From Cheilinus undulatus (taxonomy: Eukaryota; Chordata; Actinopteri; Labriformes; Labridae), in the NCBI RefSeq assembly GCF_018320785.1, contig NC_054882.1:28028719-28092718 (forward strand): 64,000 nt of DNA. Direction: 5' to 3'. Under the pieces are notes generated by a model that worked only from the letters and a program-made list of their open reading frames with translations, ran no database searches and was not told the DNA's origin. Below, one piece after another: positions 1-10,252 of this stretch. The position numbers and the translations under genes are program-made. Numbering within the stretch: position 1 is the stretch's first letter; every line of letters begins with the position of its first letter.

Positions 1-424
1 AATCTCTCAGATGAAGTTCTTTAGCTCTCAAATCTGTCAAAATCTCCCCAGTAAAGCTGGTTTGAATTGCATTAGAACTGAATAAGAATCAAATCCTCTC
101 CATTTGTGGTTAAAAGCTGTATGATAGCCTAGGCATGACGAGGGAGGCGTCTGGCTGTAAGACCGGAGAGGAATGCTAATGTGTGTTTTGGCAGACAGCG
201 AGGTCAACAATGAGCACTTACTGGCAAAAGACGATGAAATCTTAAAGCTGGCAGTGCTACCGTTTTCCTGGTTTCAATATATTTACAAAAATGTGCCCGC
301 TCTACAGTATCACTCTCAGTGCATCCGCTTGTGTCAGTGAAAGGAATATAAGAAACAAATGCTTCATGCATTCTTCACATTTCTCATTGTTCGTTCACCT
401 TACCATCACATATTGTATTACATA
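1..424. other. Intron sequence of the RhoGEF gene, nothing recognised
   Basis: This stretch lies downstream (on the minus strand) of the last RhoGEF exon visible in the window. Reading both strands I found no continuation of the DH domain with splice sites, and no repeat that I recognise. The next RhoGEF exon is therefore inferred to lie beyond the left edge. Confidence 0.4.
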
Positions 425-1088
425 CAGTGGATTCAGAATGTAGTCAGACCCCCTTTACTTTTTTCATTTTTGTTATGTTGCAGCCTGATGCTACTGTTAA
501 AAAAACATCTTTTCTCTCATTGATCTACACTAAGAACCCCATTATGACAAAGTAAAAAATAATAAACTGAAATATCACACTGACATAAGTATTCAGAGCC
601 CTTGTCTTGCTATACTTCTTCCATTTGAGAATTATGGAGGCCACTGTGCTCTTAGCCAATAAAGATGTGACAGACAGAGTGTTCATTCAATCATCTTCCA
701 AGTTTTTTTCAAAGGCTCTGCCCTTTCCCAAACACAGTCTATGGGAGGTTTTTGAGATGGATGTGTGAAACAAATCCATCTGGCTTGTCAGGTTATTTTT
801 CCAGATCAGGTCCAATTAATCTTATCTTCAACAGGTGGAGTCAAGGCAAGGTGTAGAAACAGCTAAGCAAAGATTCAAGAGAAGTGGGAGGAACCTGAGC
901 TAAATTTGAAGTGTTTTTGCAAAGTATTTCAGTTTTTATTCATTTATTCACATAAATATTCAAATTCTGTTTTCCCTTTGTCATGATAGGGTAGATAAAT
1001 AAGAATAAAATTTATGTTTTCAAGGCTGCAACATAACAAAACTGAAAAAGAAAGGTGAAGGAGATCTGAATAATTTCTGACTGCACTG
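425..1088. mobile_element. Non-autonomous Tc1/mariner-type element (MITE)
   Basis: A 664-bp element flanked by TA on both sides (423-424 and 1089-1090), the target duplication of Tc1/mariner insertions. Its ends are imperfect inverted repeats of about 65 bp. The left begins CAGTGGATTCAGAATGTAGT; the right, read on the other strand, begins CAGTGCAGTCAGAAATTATT. Both arms reach a shared TTTTGTTATGTTGCAGCCT block. No transposase reading frame is present. Positions 651-799 hold a module also found at 18998-19150, inside an unrelated hAT element. It lies in an intron of the RhoGEF gene. Confidence 0.8.
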
Positions 1089-1251
1089 TATGTGAAAATA
1101 CATAAAAATATTCAATTAAAGTGTGCTAAAATGTAGTATTTTTATTTCATTTGAAATATTATGTTTTTCATTAATGTAAAATATTTGCTAGGGATTAGAT
1201 GGTGAGCATCTACAATGACTAAATACATCTCAGTGTGTTTGTGTGGATTAC

Positions 1252-1352
1252 CTGTTGAACTCATAGATGTCCTCTATGTTTCCAAACAGCGCACACACCT
1301 GCTCTGGCCGGATAGGAAGGTTGTTCATATCAATAATGTGAGCCAAGTAGTC
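1252..1352 (-). CDS. PLEKHG1/PLEKHG3-type RhoGEF, internal exon (DH domain)
   Basis: This 101-nt exon encodes 33 residues of the Dbl-homology (DH) domain plus two bases of the next codon. It begins DYLAHIIDMNNLPIRPEQ and contains ALFGNIEDIYEFN, the DH motif shared by PLEKHG1, 2 and 3. The acceptor (pyrimidine tract then AG at 1354-1353) and the donor (GTAATC from 1251) are clear. It joins in phase 0 to the upstream exon ending at 3832, rebuilding the family signature SIVEDYL. The DH domain catalyses GDP release from Rho-family GTPases at the cytoplasmic side of membranes and on actin. The remaining DH, PH and C-terminal exons are outside the window. Residue spacing between EDYL and ALFG matches PLEKHG1 as I recall it, whereas PEQV and IID resemble PLEKHG3, so the paralogue is left open. 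Confidence 0.9.
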
Positions 1353-3831
1353 CTAAAAGAAGCAGAGATTGAGTTCAAAATAAAATATTGAGTTAAATTG
1401 GATATTTATAGACATATGAACTTGTGTTTCATGTGAGAACTTCTAAATTCTTACCAGTAGAGGGAGCCTGTACATAGAAAAACACACCCAGTTCCTGATT
1501 TATTCTCTATAACTCTGCACATACATTTTTTTAATGATACAGACCCCTACAGTTAAAGTATAACAGTGTATAACATGTCATATGCTGTTTACATATAGAA
1601 GTGTGGCATCATAATTACAAGGCTTAAAATGACTCTCTCAGTAATTTACACTAATGTGATCTTTAAAGGATCCTTTTAAGGGTTTGTTCCACAGACTAGA
1701 GGCCAGTGTGACTGTCTGGAAGAGGGTCTGTTGTACCCAGACCATAAACGTCAGCACAGCCTGTTCCAGCAGACTCCCCCTGGACCTCATGAGTAAAAAA
1801 TATCTAAAATCACAGCGGCCAAACATGCCAACATCTGGTTTATTTAAATCATTCACTTGTGTGGCATACAAACAACTCCTAACAAGTAAGAGTATGTTGA
1901 CGAGACAAACATCCACACACGCAGCGACTATATAAAGAGCATTCCAGTAAACAGCTTGTACACACATCCAGCCTTTCAGATGACTGGTGCAAAAACACAC
2001 ACACAAACACAGAGATACACAGTGAGCCCAGATTAAGAGTGGAGTCATCATCGCACTGCTAAATGAACTGTAGCCACTTATAGATGCTGAATTCCAGCAC
2101 AGTGAGAACAAGGCTGACCTGCAGACAGCAGGGCGTTTCCGAGTCTCCTATAGAGCAGCTCAACATAAACATGCGACCTTTAACACAGTATGAGAGATTT
2201 AAAGTCATGTATGTAGCACTATAAGCTGTGCTTTATTGTACAACAACCTTTAAATAAGAGTCATCCAGAAGGAACTTTCACCCAGCACTGTCCAAATCTC
2301 ACTGACCACATTATTTTTTAAAAATGTTGTCTCTTCTGGGTGTGTTCAGTCCAGGTGTTTGGGGGTGTAGTTCACCATGTAAGACCAGCTGAGTCAAACA
2401 GCTGTCCTCTAAACTTTCTGTTGTGGGTAGACGGTTTAAAGTGAGATTTGAGAGTTTGTGATAGATTACATCCAAAGGCAGAGGACTTGGCTCCAACAGC
2501 TGTTTGGAAGCTTTGAATTCGTTTGTAGGAGAAACAATGTCATAACGAAGGAAAAGTTTCACACATCTCTGTCAGATTCAAGTCTCAATGTGAAATCAAA
2601 ATGAGCTGTAGGGAATTAATATGATGGAATCTATACTGTAATCGTGAAAGAATTGAGGATACATCTGTGTTCCCACACTGTTGCCTATGGAAAATCAATC
2701 ACTCTCCTTTAATCAGTGTTATTTTTTTTAGTTGGAGGAAAGTCGGAGTTGTTTGTGTTGGCTGGAAGAGCATGAGAGCTAAAGCTAGGATGGAGCTCAG
2801 GGCAGAGCCTGCATGACTGGGATCAGACCGGGCTGGGCTGCTGCTCCTGTCAGCTGGAGGAGTTAAAAGTCCTGGAAGTGTTTGTCTGGAGCAAGTCGTT
2901 ACTCAAGCTGCTGCCAAGGGCCACCCTCCCTTTTAAAGCCAGACGCCGGCTCGGCTTGTGACAAGGTGAAGAGAGGTGCTGGCTGCTTTACTGCCAGTCA
3001 GCTGCAGAAATGCCTCACGTGTTAAAGACATTATCATCAGACTGTTTGACAGCAGAGAGCTCCAGTAAACCCTGGGGAATATTTAGAGCTAGACTGATTT
3101 TCTTGGCCTGGAAGTTGTTTCTAGACAACAGAAGGTAAAAGATATCATACGATGTAAGCAGACTGTTGAGTGGTAACACTGTCCCTGACCCATTTTTCTT
3201 GCTTTACATCTTTGAGATGAGGTTTCTACTATCTCAAACTTGTCATAGAGACCTGCTCTCTGTTCCAGCTTTGACTCTGTGTTTAAACTCCAGATATGAG
3301 CATCCATAATCCCAGGGTACAGACTGTAAACTTTCACTGCACTCTAAATATGCAGAATGGTTTACATGCACTAGGAGAAGATCATAAACTGCTCGATAGC
3401 TTTGCTTTCAATGAACCAGAAGTATATAAACAAAGCACACAATTTCCAGATGTCAGGATGCGTTTTAGTCAACTGACTGATCTATTTAGAAATCAGATTG
3501 AGTGCGGTTATGAAAAAGAAAAGAAAAGAAAAATCCACATCGAACAAGTGCCAGGCAAGTTTATGGCTACAAACAGCTGCTTTGAACACAGAAGACATTG
3601 TTTGCCATTTCAGTCCATTTCCTGGTTAGCAAATTCAGAAAATCACCTCTAAAGAGTTCAGCAGACATGAAGTCACTGCTGCATATAGATCCAAGTCAAA
3701 CATGTGCTTTAAATACACAGAACACTGATGAATTACTGACTTTAACATCTTAAGTCAAATACTTGGCCCACAGTGAGAATCTGTAATGGAAAAATTCAAT
3801 ACGAGTCAGACACAGCTTGACATACACTCAC
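1353..3831. other. Intron between RhoGEF exons
   Basis: About 2.5 kb of non-coding sequence bounded by a donor at 3831-3830 and an acceptor at 1354-1353 on the minus strand. It contains a short CA-rich run near 1993-2013 and no recognised repeat family. Open frames here (for example 1638-2111 and 3296-3652) resemble no protein family and lack splice context. Confidence 0.55.
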
Positions 3832-4370
3832 CTCAACGATGCTGCGCAGGTCCTTAACGTACATGCGCTCCGTCTCGATGATCTCCATGACGACACGGTC
3901 CACATAGGTCAGCTTTGGATTGGGCGCCATGGCGCTGGTGACGACAGGTGAGGCGTAGATGTGAGGTATTTCACCTTTTGCCTTCCTGTCGGAGGTGGTG
4001 TTGTTGTTCCACTGGTTGCTGATTACCCTGGACTCCAGCTGTTCCTGCCAGTGGTTCCTGGTGCCTTTAAGGGCGGTACTGTGATCCCCTGCCGTCTCTC
4101 CGTTGCTTCCAGCAGGGCTCAGCTCCAAGTCTATGTCCTCATCGTTCTGTATGGGTGGGGTGGTAGAGGAAGGGAGGGCTACAGTGCTACCATAAAGGCT
4201 GCGGCTATCCCGGGACGAACCAGAGGACAGGGTGGACACTAGGCTCACTGGACGCTCACGTTCTCCATCCAGGGGCTCCTCACATAGCTGGCTGTAACAG
4301 TCCGGGCCCAAGTCAAGGTGCTGATGGTCATTTTCACCGTTAGAGAGTGGTGAGGACAGCTGAGAAGATT
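3832..4370 (-). CDS. PLEKHG1/PLEKHG3-type RhoGEF, N-terminal exon
   Basis: This 539-nt exon (phase 1 in, phase 0 out) encodes about 179 residues. The first two thirds are serine/threonine-rich and disordered, including ERPVSLVSTLSSGSSRDSRS, which matches the conserved RPVS...SSRDS block at the start of PLEKHG1 and PLEKHG3. The end enters the DH domain: NPKLTYVDRVVMEIIETER, then MYVKDLRSIVE. The acceptor is a long pyrimidine tract ending in AG at 4372-4371; the donor is GTGAGT from 3831. There is no in-frame ATG near the exon start, so translation begins in an upstream exon at a higher coordinate that I could not find. The protein activates Rho GTPases and is linked to actin and cell-shape control in the family. 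LEL-P-A, SSRDS and YVDRVV favour PLEKHG1; linkage to spint1 favours PLEKHG3. Confidence 0.9.
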
Positions 4371-4950
4371 CTGGACAGGTAAAAGGAACACAGACAGAAG
4401 GTAAGTTTTGAATTTGAGGGATAGACATTTTAACTTTGAATTAAAATGCAAAAAACCTTCAGTTTTAAAGGTTAACATGTGCAACAACAATATTGATAAA
4501 AACAGAGTTCAGGCTATACAAGGCTCAGCTTTACACACCTTTAACAACATATTTCTATTCACAATAACCAAAACACTGAGTCTTTCATTGTTTTGACTTT
4601 TTCTTTTACTACTTCACTACAGTAATCTCCTTTGAACTGATCTTGTTAGCAAGAAATTCCTTATACTTCTACTTTTGTATATTAAACAGTGACAAATAAG
4701 AGTGGAGATTGTGGGGTAACGCATGATAAGATATCAAACAATATAATTAGATATAATAATATGAGGATACAGCATTTCTGGCATGAATGATCACCAAGAA
4801 ATTTCCATTATTTTTCCTGCATTTATGTCCTAAGTGTCACCACAATTTTTAGAGCAGTGAATCTTTTCCCAATGTAAATATTTGGCTTTCGCACCAGAAG
4901 TTGAGTAATTGTATCATCATACTCAGAATGATGACAATAAAAGCCATCTA
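4371..4950. other. Intron of the RhoGEF gene, AT-rich, nothing recognised
   Basis: Non-coding sequence upstream of the N-terminal RhoGEF exon. It starts with the pyrimidine-rich acceptor tract (minus strand) and continues as AT-rich DNA. No exon with a phase-1 donor and an ATG was found. Confidence 0.4.
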
Positions 4951-6560
4951 AGCCTACCTGGCCCCATGAGAAAAAGTTATTGCCCCATCTTGTTGAATCA
5001 TGATTTAACTGTGATTAACCACAATTTTGGGAAAGCAAAGTTCAATTTCCCCAGCCACACCCAGGCCTGATTACTGCCATGAATCACTAAAATAGAACCT
5101 GTCAACAAAACAACACATCATATCACTAACTGCTGAAATTCAAGAATTGATGAGAAAGTCAATGACATGTATCAGTCTGGAAAGGATTACAAAGCCATTT
5201 CCAAGACTTTGAGAGTCCTGTGAACCATGGTGAGAGCCATAGTCCACAGATGGAGAAAACTGGGAACAGTGGTGAACCTTCCCAGGACTTGCCGGCCTAC
5301 CAAAATGACTCTACAATTACACTGATGACTCATCCAGGAGATCGCAAAATAACCCAGAACAACATCTAAAGACCTGCAGGCCTCACTTGACTCAGTTAAG
5401 GCCAGCATTCATGACTCAGCAAAAAGAAAGAGACTGGGCAAAATGGCATCCATGGGAGAGTTCTGAGGTCAAACCCACTGCTGACCAAAACTAACACAAA
5501 GGCTTGTCTCGCATTTGCCAAAACACACCCATTTTGAGACTTTTGGGAAAATATTCTGTGGACTGATGAGACAACAGTTGAACTTTTGTCTCAACTATTA
5601 AATCTGTTTTAAAATTAACACAGCATTTAATAAAACAAACAGCTAACAGTCAAACATGGTATTGGTCGTGTGATGGTCTGGGGCCTGGACCTGGACCACT
5701 TGCCTTAATTGATGGAACCACGAATTCTGCTCTCTACCAGAAAATCCTGAAGGAGGATGTCTGGCCACTCAGTTCATGACTTCTAGCTCAACCGCACTTG
5801 GGTCATGCAGAGGACTATGATCAAAAACACATCAACCACTTTTAAATGGCTTTAAAAAAGGGTTTTGGAGGGGCCAGGGGTTACTTTCACACAAGGCCCA
5901 ATTGGTTTGAACTGCGCTACACTTCGATTCCTAAGGTGACTAAGGTCAAGTCATAACAGACAGTTTGTTGATTTGATTCTGATGTTTTCTACTTTTATTG
6001 AGGAAAAATGTGAACAAACTGCCGTGCCATGGAAAGAAGATTAGTTTTACGATGACGTCACATAGACGATATGACACTCTGCCCCGTATTCCCGAATGGT
6101 TGCATTCGCATCTCATACAAACAGTGCCAGAGTCCTCTTGATTCGCCACCGAGACCACCTCCCCTAGTGGGCCTGAGCCCGAGTTTGTTTGCATTCACAC
6201 TGATCAAATCAAACCAGACTTTGGGCTCAAATGCTCTAATGCCCTAGTGTGAACGCCACCCTAGTCAAAGTCTGGACTTAAATCCAACTGAGAGGCTGCA
6301 GCATGACCTTAAAGAGGTCATTCATGCTCAAAAACCTTCCAATGTGGCTAGATTCAAACAATTATGCTAAGAGGAGTGGGCAAAAATTCCTTCACTGCGA
6401 TATGAAAAACTCATTGCCAGTTACTGCAAACACTGGCTTGCAGTTGTTGCCTCCAAGTCTGGCAATGCACACACAGCTCACCTGCTACTGATTATGCACT
6501 TTTGAGAGAAACATTCCAAAAGGTGAGCAAAGTTACTCAAGCCACTTCATAGAACATGCT
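4951..6560 (+). pseudogene. Decayed Tc1-like transposon with transposase fossil
   Basis: Translated piecewise on the plus strand, this region gives a broken Tc1-family transposase. Around 5170-5300 it reads GKDYKAISK and WRKLGTVVNLPR, the helix-turn-helix and linker region. Near 5540-5580 a piece resembles the catalytic core motif ILWTDET. At 6265-6420 it reads SLDLNPTERLQHDLKEVIHA, the C-terminal part with the catalytic-core glutamate region. Many stops and frameshifts make it inactive. The left end (about 4951-5060) matches non-coding Tc1 terminal sequence. The coding region is interrupted at about 5875-6260 by foreign DNA (separate entry). Boundaries are approximate. Confidence 0.8.
5875..6260. 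mobile_element. Insertion within the Tc1 fossil (probable MITE)
   Basis: The Tc1 transposase frame breaks off near 5875 and resumes near 6255 at the expected next residues, so about 385 bp have been inserted. The ends are weakly inverted: the left carries TTTCACACAAGGCCC and the right, on the opposite strand, GTTCACACTAGGGC. No clear target duplication was found. The first 30 bases also resemble the non-coding 3' end of Tc1 elements, so a local rearrangement is an alternative. Confidence 0.45.
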
Positions 6561-8528
6561 GATAAATATCAAAAGAGCAGAAACTCAATGTACAAAACAG
6601 GGCAGGGTGGGATGGCTATCCCTACCACCCAAGTACGGTGTCATTCTGTGGGAGACAGATTAATCTAATGAGGTTGCACCTTAACTGACAGACATTTGGT
6701 TCAAAAGGCCTGCGAGCTGGGGCTTTTGAGTGGGAGATACATATGTGTATCATCTCTAGAACAGATAAAAAATATACCATGCTTCAATATAAGGACACCC
6801 AATGGCAGCATGTACAAACAGAAGGGGCTCTAAAACTGAGCCCTGAGGACCCCCAGAGGTAAGGACAGCCAAGGGAGAAAAGGTATTTTCATGCTCACTT
6901 GAGAACTTGTCTCCTGAGTGTGGGTTTTGAAGGTGCAGTGTGTAATATATATAATATGAAACATAAATAATAGGCCTATCCAAGTTAATGTTTAATCAAC
7001 TGTCAATACACAACTGTTTTATTTTCATCAACTTAATATAAGCTTTTCATTCATACATAGGGAGGGTCCCCTCCATGGACTTCGCCATCTTGGATTTTTG
7101 CGTCTTGCATGTTTCTACAGTAGAACAGAAGAAACCGAATAACAGAAACACATTTTGTGGGCACAGCAGTCTCCAAGCAGACTCTTAGATGTTGCTAATA
7201 TTGTTCAGTTTTACACACTGCACCTTTAATTGAGTGGCTGAGACAATATTGCTTACACTTAACATTTCCCAACCACACATTCACATTGACTATTAATATT
7301 TCTCCAACAGAAAGTTGAGAAAGGGTTGTTTTCAAACAGCAAAAAATATAAAAGAACTACAAATCAGATGCTCTTCAAATTGTCTTTCACAATGAGTTTT
7401 CTATTTGAATAAAATTGCATGAGACTGCTGTGAAGAGAAGAGCAGGCCTTAGAATAATTCAGTTCTAGCAACAATGAACAGACCACTGTACAACAATCAA
7501 TAAAAGACAGTTCCACTGTGTGCGTTCTCCTCCCAGGCTAGAACACAGAGGAGTGGTTTACAGTAAAAGGCCTTGCTTAAATCACTACTGACATGGCCAA
7601 ATTACAACACTGCATATTCTATGGAAAACCCAGCCGTTTCCTCCTGTTCTCCTGACTGTTGAAGGCTGAAGCTTGGAAAAACACAGACTGGGAGACTGAT
7701 GAGAAGTAAAAAAAATAGCAGGGAAGAGGACCAGGAGCTTTGTTTATATGTCTTTAATATGAGCTACACATTAATCTCAAAGAAATGGAATCCATACTCT
7801 GTTTCACATCCTTCCTGGCCATACGAGGAATTTTCCCTTACAAACGTTTCCTAAATATATGAAGTCATGGTGGTGTGAGAAAGGAGCACTGAGCTGCCAC
7901 TGTGCAGAGAGCTCCATTTCCTCAAATATTTGCCAAGCAAAAGAGGGTCAAAACTATTTTTTCCAGCAAAAGAAATAAGGCTTTGTCATGTAATTCAGCT
8001 TTAGACTAATAAATTGAAACATACCTGGCAAAAACCATCATTAAGTCAAACAGTGAAATGACTCAAGTAAGTGAGTTCACCATATGGGATTGGAGGGCAT
8101 AATAAGGCGTTGATCACTTACAGATGTAGCTTTTGTCAAGAGCTTGAAATACACTTCTACTGATGTTGACAAGCTTGTAACCTACATGTGTTTATCATAA
8201 GATCATAGCTCAGCAGCCAACAGCTGATAACACAAACCTGATGTTGTGTGGAAAAGTAGTTTTGTGGATCTGTAGGAGCCTGAAACCAATCTGATTCTCC
8301 ATTAACAAGCAAACTCACTTGACTTATCTCCTGTGTAATATTAAATAGAGAACATACAACCTTTTACGGCTCTCCTTGGTATGTATTATGTTGAACGAGA
8401 TACGTATTTCACATGAGAGCATGGGAAGTGCCTAAAGTTAGTGATTTACAAAGTCTTGAAAAAGTGTGACACACAGCTGGATGATTTCTTTCAGATGAAG
8501 AATCAAACTGCCTTTCAGTTCACTCAGA
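6561..8528. other. Non-coding, nothing recognised
   Basis: AT-rich DNA with only short spurious open frames. No repeat family, exon or RNA gene could be supported. It is probably intron or upstream DNA of the RhoGEF gene. Confidence 0.4.
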
Positions 8529-8552
8529 AACACACACACACAAACACACACC
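8529..8552. repeat. CA-rich microsatellite
   Basis: A short, slightly interrupted run of CA dinucleotides. It is an ordinary simple repeat with no evident function. Confidence 0.7.
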
Positions 8553-10070
8553 TTCTGGCATCTGTTAACTTTCCATGAGTCAGATTTGAGCTAATAAGAG
8601 TCTCTCACACACTGCTATGCTTGCTCCACAATCCACACCACCACCGACACAGTTCCCATGCAAAACCTCACCGGGACAAATGGATGAGTTTTTGCAGGCC
8701 TCAGCTGACCACTGGGGAAAAGTTTGTTTACAATCCATGACAAATCACAGGGTTGACGGTGTGTAAAGGAAGTGTAGTGGTGAGCTATTACACTCACTAC
8801 AAACTAGAATGAGGCAACCGCTTCCTCTGCTGCATCTGTCTTTTCATTTGGTTTTTGAGCTTTGGTTTGTCTAGCATGTGAAACTCCCTTTCTTCTGTCC
8901 TTGTCTTCCTCACACCCAGGATCCCTCTATAATAATATAAAGCTGCAGAACAGCAGAGTGCAGTCAATGCCAATTTAAAGGGAGGGAGAGCACAAATTAC
9001 CACCATGTTTCTGCACTAAAGAATCAAATCTCCTTAAGCATGCTCACTGTGTCAAAGCATCCCACAATGAGCTGCACTTATGGAAGCAAAGGAATACTAT
9101 CTGTCACATCTTAAGAGTTAAGAACTTGACTTAAGACACTTGACTTTGTTGTCCACTTCAGTACAAGCAGCTGTTATCCGTAGCTGATACCACACACCAC
9201 ATGTTACAGAGGAAAACACTGCTGGTGGACCTTTCACTGACTTTGTTGAAACAGGCCGTGCAGAGGAATGTAAATGACCTGGTCAACATGCAGGTCTGAG
9301 ATAAGAAGAGCATCTGGTCCCATGCGATGTTGTGCAAAGTGTTTTTTTCTGCCTGTTTCTCTGCATGAAGACAGATTGTGATTTCTCCTCATTTTCAAGC
9401 ATGCTTGGACAGAGAAGAAAATGCATCTCTGTTACTGTTTTGAGGAAAATGCGATTATTTTAAATACTCATAATGAAAGCTGGGCATGACTATGCTGACT
9501 TCTGTGTGTCTGGTCTTGCTCAGAATCATAGAAGTTCTTCTACATCTGTGAACATTTATCCCTGATCTCTGAGCAATCTTAACTCAAGTGGCAAGACCAT
9601 GCCTATTACTGTGCCACTCTGGTCTTTGATGTGGATAACTGCAAAGTTTGAGGCATCAAATTAAACTTTTAAAAACATATGTACAAGATTTTTACTTAAA
9701 CACAATCTGAGGAGTTTCAAGACAGTAATGCAAGTGACTGAAGATTAAACTGATGACTATGGCTGCATTTAAACTACAGGCCAAAGGTTTTGTTCATTTT
9801 CTTTTGCTCATGTGACTTAGATCTGATTTTTATGACAGTTCTGACATCCTAAGTGACAGGAAATCTGATCTTTGTAAATCATATTTGGGTCACAGTTATA
9901 AATGGATCAATGGACTACCCACATGAGTCCCATACAGGCCACATTTTAAAAAGTAATGTAAACATGCAAATAAAAAAATCTGAGCAATCATTTTGTTTGC
10001 ATTTGCATTTCAACTGAAGATATTTACAGAGAGTGGTAAGTTTGAACACGAAATGGAAAGAGAATGAATT
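8553..10070. other. Non-coding, nothing firmly recognised
   Basis: No gene or clear repeat boundaries. Part of 9770-9990 has the look of a diverged interspersed repeat, but no termini could be defined. Confidence 0.35.
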
Positions 10071-10252
10071 GTGATTTAAAATCGCTGACTCCAATACAAG
10101 AGATATGGGGTTCAAAACCTGGTCTGGGCAATATCAGCATCCAGTGTGGACCCTTGTGCAAGCTCCTTAATACAATGAACACCTGTCTATGTCTCAGATG
10201 GAAGTTGCTTTGGATGAAAACTTCTGCTAAATGACATTGTAACATTGCATCT
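10071..10252 (+). repeat. SINE (tRNA-related head, fish tail)
   Basis: A diverged SINE. The 5' part holds a degenerate polymerase III B-box (GGGTTCAAAACCTGG near 10110). The 3' end carries the tail widespread in fish retroposons, GCTTTGGATGAAAACTTCTG, followed by CTAAATGACATTGTAACATTG. The same tail in reverse complement lies at 14527-14600. Confidence 0.65.

Noticed and set aside
1638..2111. 157-codon minus-strand open frame
   Set aside because: It lies wholly within a RhoGEF intron, resembles no family and has no splice or start support. Length alone is not convincing in AT-rich vertebrate DNA.
3296..3652. 118-codon plus-strand open frame
   Set aside because: Antisense within the RhoGEF intron, with no domain and no splice sites.
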